Shown in pieces: positions 57,021 through 64,000 of a DNA stretch of 64,000 bases (the first letter of the stretch is position 1; every line of letters starts with the position of its first letter). The DNA comes from Paraspadella gotoi (taxonomy: Eukaryota > Chaetognatha), in contig CM119269.1 in NCBI GenBank assembly GCA_051294375.1, forward strand, positions 7,421,446 to 7,485,445, given 5' to 3'. The translations under genes and the position numbers were made by a program. Under the pieces are notes generated by a model. It saw only the letters and a list, made by a program, of their open reading frames with translations, searched no databases and was not told the origin of the DNA.

Positions 57021-58460
57021 TTAATAATAATATAATAATAATAATAAAATAATAAAAAATGATAATAATAAATAATTAATAATAATAATAATAATTAATA
57101 ATAATAATAATAATATAATAATAATAATAATAATAAAATAATAATAATAATATAATAATTCGCCCCCCACCCGCCACGAATCCGGCGCCATCGGGCCGAC
57201 AGTGACGACGGTGAAACCGACGAAGACGACCGGCGACGTTTTCGGGATGTGGGCGGCGGCGTCGGCGGCGTCATCGCCCGCCGCGGCGCGCGTCAAGGCC
57301 CTGACGCCGTCGGCGGCGCCGCCGACAAAACGCCACGCCAGCGCCGACGTCAACGTTGTGGCGGCGCCAAAGCCGACGCAGGCGGCGCCGACGGCGAGAA
57401 GGGAAATGACGAGGACGCGGCGCCGACCGAGGAGATCAGAGGCGCCGCCCCAGAGGAGGTTGGAAATGATGGAACCGAGATAGAAGGCGGCTTGGGGGGG
57501 GAGATGGAGGGAGAAGGGAGGGGGAGAACTTGTGGACGAGGAAATGATGGGTATGTTTCGTTTACAAACTAAATTTACGTATATTTTTAAAAAACAATTA
57601 GATAATTGATAAAAATGTATCCGCGAAAGAAAAAATTATGAAAAAATACGTAAAGAGAGGGAAAAAATAATACAGTAAACCTCAAAAATCTTAAAAACAT
57701 TTCATGCAGTCATGAAGACTAAATATTACGAAATAAATGAACGAGCCAAAAAAATGACAAAAAAAAAAGAATTTAAAAATCACAGCTATTCCTTCACTCA
57801 CTATTTGATTTACACACAACCAGACCTTCACCCGCTTACACGCTCTATTTCAACATGGTTGCTTCAGTACAAACAATAATAGCAAGTAAGACTAGATCTT
57901 ATGTCAAAAACAAGGTGAGGTTTAGCTTATAAAGTGGAGAAAGTAATTATCCTTTTAGGGATAAAATAGTTAAGCTGGTTAAACAATGTAAAAATATATT
58001 AGTAGCCAAAGAAGCTACGAAGGTTACGGATACTGTAGAATCTACAGTTTTTTCGGTAGGTTATCGTTAATAGCTACACTAAGTTTACTCGCCAAGAATA
58101 TTTTGACTTCACAATCATACAATAAAACTGGAAGGCAATGATATCCTCACCCGTCAAGATTCCTCCTTCGTATCCAATATCTTCTTCCTCGAATCCAAAA
58201 TCTCTCACGATTTTCGGCGCCAAACTGAAGATCATCGAGTAGACGCAGACGCTGCCGCAGAGCGCCGTCGCCAGCCCCACCAGCGCCGCGAGGGACGGCG
58301 GCGACGCCGCGTCGGCGGCTGACGGCGCCGCGACGGGAAACGGCTGTGACGGTGAAACTGGCGACGAAGACGATGACGACGTCGGCTGCGTGAAAACAGT
58401 CGTGAATTTCAGTGATGGAAACGGAAGAAGAATCAAGGGTTTTTTCTTCTCCGATGACAT
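55746..58460 (-). CDS. Major facilitator superfamily transporter (drug:H+ antiporter-1-like)
   Basis: Exon 1 (58,460-58,151) starts MSSEKKKPLILLPFPSLKF, has a Ser/Pro/Ala-rich cytosolic part and then TM1 (ALVGLATALCGSVCVYSMIF) with DIGYEGGILT. Its phase-1 donor joins exon 2 (57,490-57,171, acceptor ccccaag): YLGSIISNLLWGGASDLLGR, including MFS motif A (G-x3-D-x2-G-R-R-R) in the TM2-3 loop, then TM3-5. The last exon(s), from about 56,788 to the stop at 55,746, hold MPRRSLLLLFLLLLNSIFAF and five or so further helices ending PLFGFSHLIA. A Thr-rich stretch from a trinucleotide tract lies between TM9 and TM10. The fold is that of proton-driven DHA1 transporters (ZIF1/Tpo1-like); the substrate cannot be told. 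The join between exon 2 and the C-terminal part is unresolved because phases do not fit the simplest acceptor. Confidence 0.8.
56545..56725 (-). repeat. 30-bp minisatellite in the MFS gene
   Basis: Six units of the type cgttttttatttcgttctg/ttttcttgttt (plus strand). On the minus strand the unit keeps an open frame as the decapeptide KNETRKQNEI in tandem. It lies between the N- and C-terminal transporter halves, where MFS proteins have their cytosolic loop. It may instead be intronic. Confidence 0.85.
56855..57160. repeat. (TAA)n microsatellite, about 300 bp
   Basis: Imperfect ataata/taataa array in the MFS intron, starting about 10 bp from the donor of exon 2. Confidence 0.97.
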
Positions 58461-60011
<1,551 letters not shown>

Positions 60012-60068
60012 TGGTCCTTGAATTCGAGAGATCGAAATATGAATTATCTTCGCCGACGAATTCGAGCG

Positions 60069-61552
60069 TCAGACTTTTGTTTGCGCCGTCGTCGTGATGA
60101 CATCGGGTTTCCGGTAGGGAGCGCTGGTGGTGAAAATGGCCGCCCCAGCGTCGACTCCGCCGCCGCCCGTCGATTTTCGATGGTCTCGTCTCCTCTGCGA
60201 TTCGAAACTAGAGAGTCTCGGATACGACGCCGACGCCGACGACCCTAGCGAAGGCGGCGGCGGCGGCGGCGGCGCTGCGCCGCTGGGACGGGACAGAGTA
60301 GCGGCGGTGCTGCGGGATGGGGCGGGAGCTGCGGTGGAAAGCGGGCGGCGAAGGCGCGACGTCGGGTCGCGCCGATCCCTATCGCTCGAGTTTTTCGGCG
60401 GCGGTGGCGGTGGCGGCGGCGAAGTCGGTCCCGCGTAAGAAGCCGACAAGATGGCGGGACCAGTGGGGGAGAGAAAGGGGATGGACGCCGTCGGATCAAC
60501 GACGCCGGCGTCCGAAGACGACGGCGCCGTTTTAGCGCCGCTTTTCGTAGCCGCCGCCGTTGGTGCTGGCGTCGTTGCATTTGTCTGAGGCGGCGGCGGC
60601 GGCGGCGGTGAATACTGCCGCGACGCGGAGCGATGGTTATAATAAGGCGGCGCTGCGGGCGCGTAATGCAGCGGCGGCGGCGGAGGTGACGACTGCGACG
60701 TCGTCGATGGCGGCGGCGGGTATTTCGTCGCCGGCGTGATCGGCGACGTTTCCGACGCCGACGAAGAGTTCGAGACGTCGATTCCGCTGCTGCTGTTGCT
60801 GCGGTTACTGCGTCTGCTGCTGTTGCAAGTTTTGTTGGCGTGAGTCTTGACGCAATCGTCGTTGGCGACGCCGAGTTTGAGATCGAAGAAGGGACTCGTG
60901 GCGTGAAACTGTGAATGGAATGAGAGAGAACTCGTGATTAATTGACTCCATTTATATTTGATAAGCAATTTTAATCATTATCACGGGAAAACTTTATCAA
61001 ATTTCAGCATTTTCATTAGCGGAAGCTCAACATTCGGTTTCCCCAAGAAATTTTTAACAAGTTTTTTTTATAGTTTCGTCTAAACAGTTAGGAATTCTTA
61101 ATAGATAAAAAAAAATGTTTAATTATCAAATTCTTCGTCCGAAATGAGGAAATTAAGCGGTTATCATCAAATTGGGTTTGTTTTTTTTATGGAAATTAAA
61201 GATTCAAAGATTCTTTCTCCAATGAGTCATAAAAATTCGGCGCCAAAATTAACGATTTTGGCGCCAAAATTTAATTTGAATCCCGAGATTTGGTCGCGTG
61301 GAGGGAAACCGCGTGACGAAATCGATCGGAATTTCTTACGGTTTTAATTTGACGCGAATTAAATATTGATGATGATTCATTCATGGGGAATTGATACAAA
61401 ACTGTCTCATAATGAAAAAATATCCTATTGGCTAAATTATTTCGCCTGGACTCTCTCTGTTTCTTCGATCTGAGTCACTATCCGTGTGTCTGTCGATCCG
61501 TCGTCCTACTTTTTTTCTTCTCTCTCTCGTCTCGTCTCTTCAGTCTCTCTCT

Positions 61553-61588
<36 letters not shown>

Positions 61589-62526
61589 TCTCTCTCTTCT
61601 CTCTCTCTCTTCTTTTGATCTATCTCTCCCTCTCATCCGAGCAACGAAACAATAATTTTTAAAACGTAAACAAACTCGTTAATTTAGAAATAAATTTTCT
61701 CTCCCGATTATTCTGTTTCTTTTTTTCTTCTCATCAAAGATTAACTCTAAACAGACGCCCACGAGTCGTCGAGTCTGGTTCTAAGGTTTCAACCTAAAAT
61801 CGCAACAACGACAGAGCATCAACAAGAACAGAAACCGGAGTGACACAATGCTGAATTCGTTAAATTTAAAAGACGAAATTTCAAATATTTAAAGTTAAAC
61901 TATTAAAAGATTAAAATTAAACGATTAAATTTAATATTTAAAAGTTAAAATGAAAAACAATCGCAGTGCTTTAATCTTTCGCCCCGGGCAAAACCGAATC
62001 TGCCTGCCCGGACGAAGCAGTGATCTCTCGATAAGCAGTCTTAAGAATGTGGGCAAACCAGCGCGTGGCGAGTCAGGGACGGGAGAAGGGGCGGGGCGAG
62101 AGGCAAAGGACACGAGCAAAGAGCAGGATAAGGCAAAGGACAATAGTTGTTTTTTTTTCTTTTCGAAATATGATGAACTCGGTAGCGGAGAGCGGGACGA
62201 ACACGCGAGCTTCGTGGACGCACGAAAAGAAGAAGGGAGGAGAGATGCGATCGACTGAGGCTTATCCGGTTATCAATGACTATTCGAATAAGAAAAGAAA
62301 AAAAGGAAAAAAGAAAGAAAAGATAAAAAGAAAGAAGTTCGAGACCCGATAGCAGATTTTGGAGGCTGAGGATCGGATGGGATTCTGCAGAAGACGGGAC
62401 AATCGGCACGATGCCTTTGCAAAAATGCAATGGAGACAACGATGGGCGGGATCTTAGATGGACATCTTTTTTTTTTAACTCGTACATCATGCGATATCGA
62501 ATTAGGGGGGAAGGGAGGCGCAAGGA

Positions 62527-62576
<50 letters not shown>

Positions 62577-63125
62577 AAAGAGAAAGTGAGAAGGCCATAA
62601 TGATCCCACCCTCAAAAAAATCGATGCCTCGTTTTTTCTTCCCCTTCACCCGATTTTTTTTCTCCCTAATGAGTTTCGATGTCACGTGACTAAGGCGTCG
62701 ATGTCACGTGACTTTTATTCGCGCGTCACGTGAGATCATTGGACGGAAAATGAGATTCGCGTGGGAAAAAACCTCGAATCAAGAGGAAAAAAGATTGTGA
62801 CAAAAAAAAAATAAAAGTGACGAACCAACGATTTCCCTTTTCCTTTGAAATCGGAAAAAAAAACTTTTTCCTTTTCTTTCTTTTCCTTTTCTTTCTTTTC
62901 CTTTTTTTCATTTCTACCCTTTGTGGTTTCCTTCTTTTTTCTTTTCTTTTTTTATTTATTTGTTTTTCATTTCGTTCTTTCTTTCTTTTTTTAAATAAAG
63001 ACCAATAGACTTTTCGGTGACTGAAAAGAACCGAACGACCAAATGTTTATCTTTTGCTCTCATTATTTTTTTTCCCCTTCTTTCAATCCCATTACCGCTC
63101 TTTTTTTTCATCCTATCTCCGATAT

Positions 63126-63215
<90 letters not shown>

Positions 63216-64000
63216 CGTGAATCACAACAAAGAGACCGAATCACTTTTTAGTTCCTCCCCAAATTCACCGCCAACTGTTACCTTTTGAGGTTCGCGCGTT
63301 GGTGACGAAATCGTCGACATGGTCGTCGTTATCGTCGTCGTCGTCATCTTGTTTGTATTTTCACGCAGATTATAATTACGTCTCTCAGTTCAAGTAACCG
63401 TGTCAAAAACGAGTCTTTTGTTTTCCTATATGTCAGTTGTCTGTCTGTCCGTTTGTCTGTTCTCAATCACTTTTTCGGTCTCTCGATTCAACACATATAT
63501 TAAATATCATATCATATATGACTCTTCGGTTTTACTTCTACATAAACTTTTACTTATTTTTCTCCATTGACTCGAATCACCTTCTCACATCTCACATCCG
63601 CTCACCTCCTTCTCTTCCCCACCGGCCGGGGAGTTGCAGTCCGAGGAGCAGTTGGAGCAGTCCGAGGAGCAAGAGTAGCCGCCGGGATTGAACTTGGAGC
63701 CGCCGGAAGAGCGGCCGAGAGAATGAACGTCGGTGAAGCAGACGAGAGGATTCGTGGCGTCAACGAGCCCCGGACTCAACGCCAGATGGCGATCGAAATC
63801 GGTAAACGGCGCCGCTCCAGACCCGGCGCTCCCCACCACGACGCCGGCGACGCCGTCTTCGTCCTCGGAAACGTCTGATCGCCGGCGTCGATGGCGCCGG
63901 GCGTGGCGCCGGAAGTGACAAGCGCCGAGGACGAGAATAGAGACGAGGATGGCGACGCCGAGAAGAATGAGGAGAAGGATCCACCAATCGTGAGTCAGAC
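60069..64000 (-). CDS. 3' part of a single-pass membrane receptor/adhesion-type protein with PDZ-ligand tail
   Basis: Exon at 64,000(edge)-63,607 on the minus strand gives [20 protein letters not shown], continuing as a hydrophobic helix, then the stop-transfer [14 protein letters not shown]: a type I membrane anchor with the tail in the cytosol. The tail has an acidic SDVSEDED patch and a Cys/Ser-rich [14 protein letters not shown] motif. The phase-0 donor gtgagc joins the last exon (60,908-60,069, acceptor ccattcacag): [20 protein letters not shown], a Ser-rich part, long Pro runs with [11 protein letters not shown], and the C-terminus TTTAQTKV before tga. T-x-V at the extreme end fits a class I PDZ ligand; Pro runs may bind SH3, WW or EVH1 domains. 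The ectodomain lies beyond the window. Layout resembles cadherin or other adhesion receptors, but I cannot name the family. Confidence 0.65.
61236..61269. promoter_or_regulatory. Pair of E2F-type palindromes
   Basis: ttcggcgccaaaa (61,236-61,248) and ttttggcgccaaaa (61,256-61,269) match the E2F/DP consensus TTTSGCGCSAAA; the second is a perfect palindrome. The centres are about 20 bp apart. They lie in the large intron of the receptor gene. Confidence 0.45.
61530..61625. repeat. CT-rich microsatellite
   Basis: ctct repeat with tct interruptions inside the receptor-gene intron. Confidence 0.9.
62528..62572. repeat. (GA)n microsatellite, about 44 bp
   Basis: Pure repeat in the receptor-gene intron. 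Confidence 0.95.
62681..62734. promoter_or_regulatory. Three E-boxes (GTCACGTGAC/G) at 22-bp spacing
   Basis: gtcacgtgac at 62,681-62,690 and 62,703-62,712, and gtcacgtgag at 62,725-62,734. The ten-base palindrome is the high-affinity site of USF/MITF/TFE-type bHLH-zip factors (M-box/CLEAR-like). Starts are exactly 22 bp apart, close to two helical turns, so all sites face the same side of the DNA. Confidence 0.5.
63130..63213. repeat. (CT)n microsatellite, about 84 bp
   Basis: Pure repeat in the receptor-gene intron, about 390 bp from the membrane-anchor exon. Confidence 0.98.

Overview
The window is a draft-assembly segment of an invertebrate animal genome. The evidence for this is AT-rich non-coding DNA with GC-rich exons (many gcc, gtc, tcg and acg codons), GT-AG introns, abundant (GA)n/(CT)n and (TAA)n microsatellites, animal-type retroelements, and a clear homologue of NRBP, a metazoan pseudokinase. 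The phylum cannot be settled from this sequence. Eight runs of N mark assembly gaps, and single-base indels break several conserved reading frames, so sequence quality is uneven.

Layout. 0.4-2.35 kb: the last three exons (+ strand) of a Gln/Ser-rich, probably nuclear, protein. 2.35-5.4 kb: AT-rich DNA with no recognisable gene. 5.4-24.87 kb: a very large inverted repeat. Two arms of about 8.5-9 kb (about 5.4-14.29 and 16.37-24.87) surround a spacer of about 2 kb. Each arm carries the 3' end of a Penelope-like retroelement (GIY-YIG endonuclease remnant), hammerhead-ribozyme-like motifs, a degenerate AT-rich gene for a multi-pass membrane protein, and several GC-rich islands. The spacer holds a tRNA-derived SINE-like sequence and a partial direct copy of the left arm. 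24.9-34 kb: further copies of arm segments between 100-N gaps, a block with three RFX X-box-like palindromes and a TATA box, a G-rich minisatellite, and a GTATGC-type satellite.

34.2-43.0 kb: a NRBP-like pseudokinase gene on the minus strand, recognised exon by exon. One of its exons (38,878-38,998) lies on the plus strand, inside a gap-bounded, inverted-repeat-flanked block. That block has therefore been flipped, either by the assembler or in the genome. 43-48.5 kb: Ser- and Asn-rich candidate exons, long GA tracts, and an X-box plus TATA pair. 48.5-53.95 kb: a degenerate Ty3/gypsy LTR retrotransposon with both LTRs, a tRNA-Trp-like primer-binding site and CsRn1-like features. 55.7-58.5 kb: a major-facilitator transporter gene on the minus strand. 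60.1-64 kb: the 3' part of a single-pass membrane receptor or adhesion-type gene on the minus strand, with a Pro-rich tail ending in a PDZ-ligand-like TKV; its large intron holds paired E2F-like sites and three E-boxes spaced exactly 22 bp apart.

The host genes (Gln-rich protein, NRBP, MFS transporter, membrane receptor) show no operon-like relationship; each appears to be an independent eukaryotic gene. The most unusual structures are the giant inverted repeat with its retroelement and ribozyme content, and the flipped NRBP exon.
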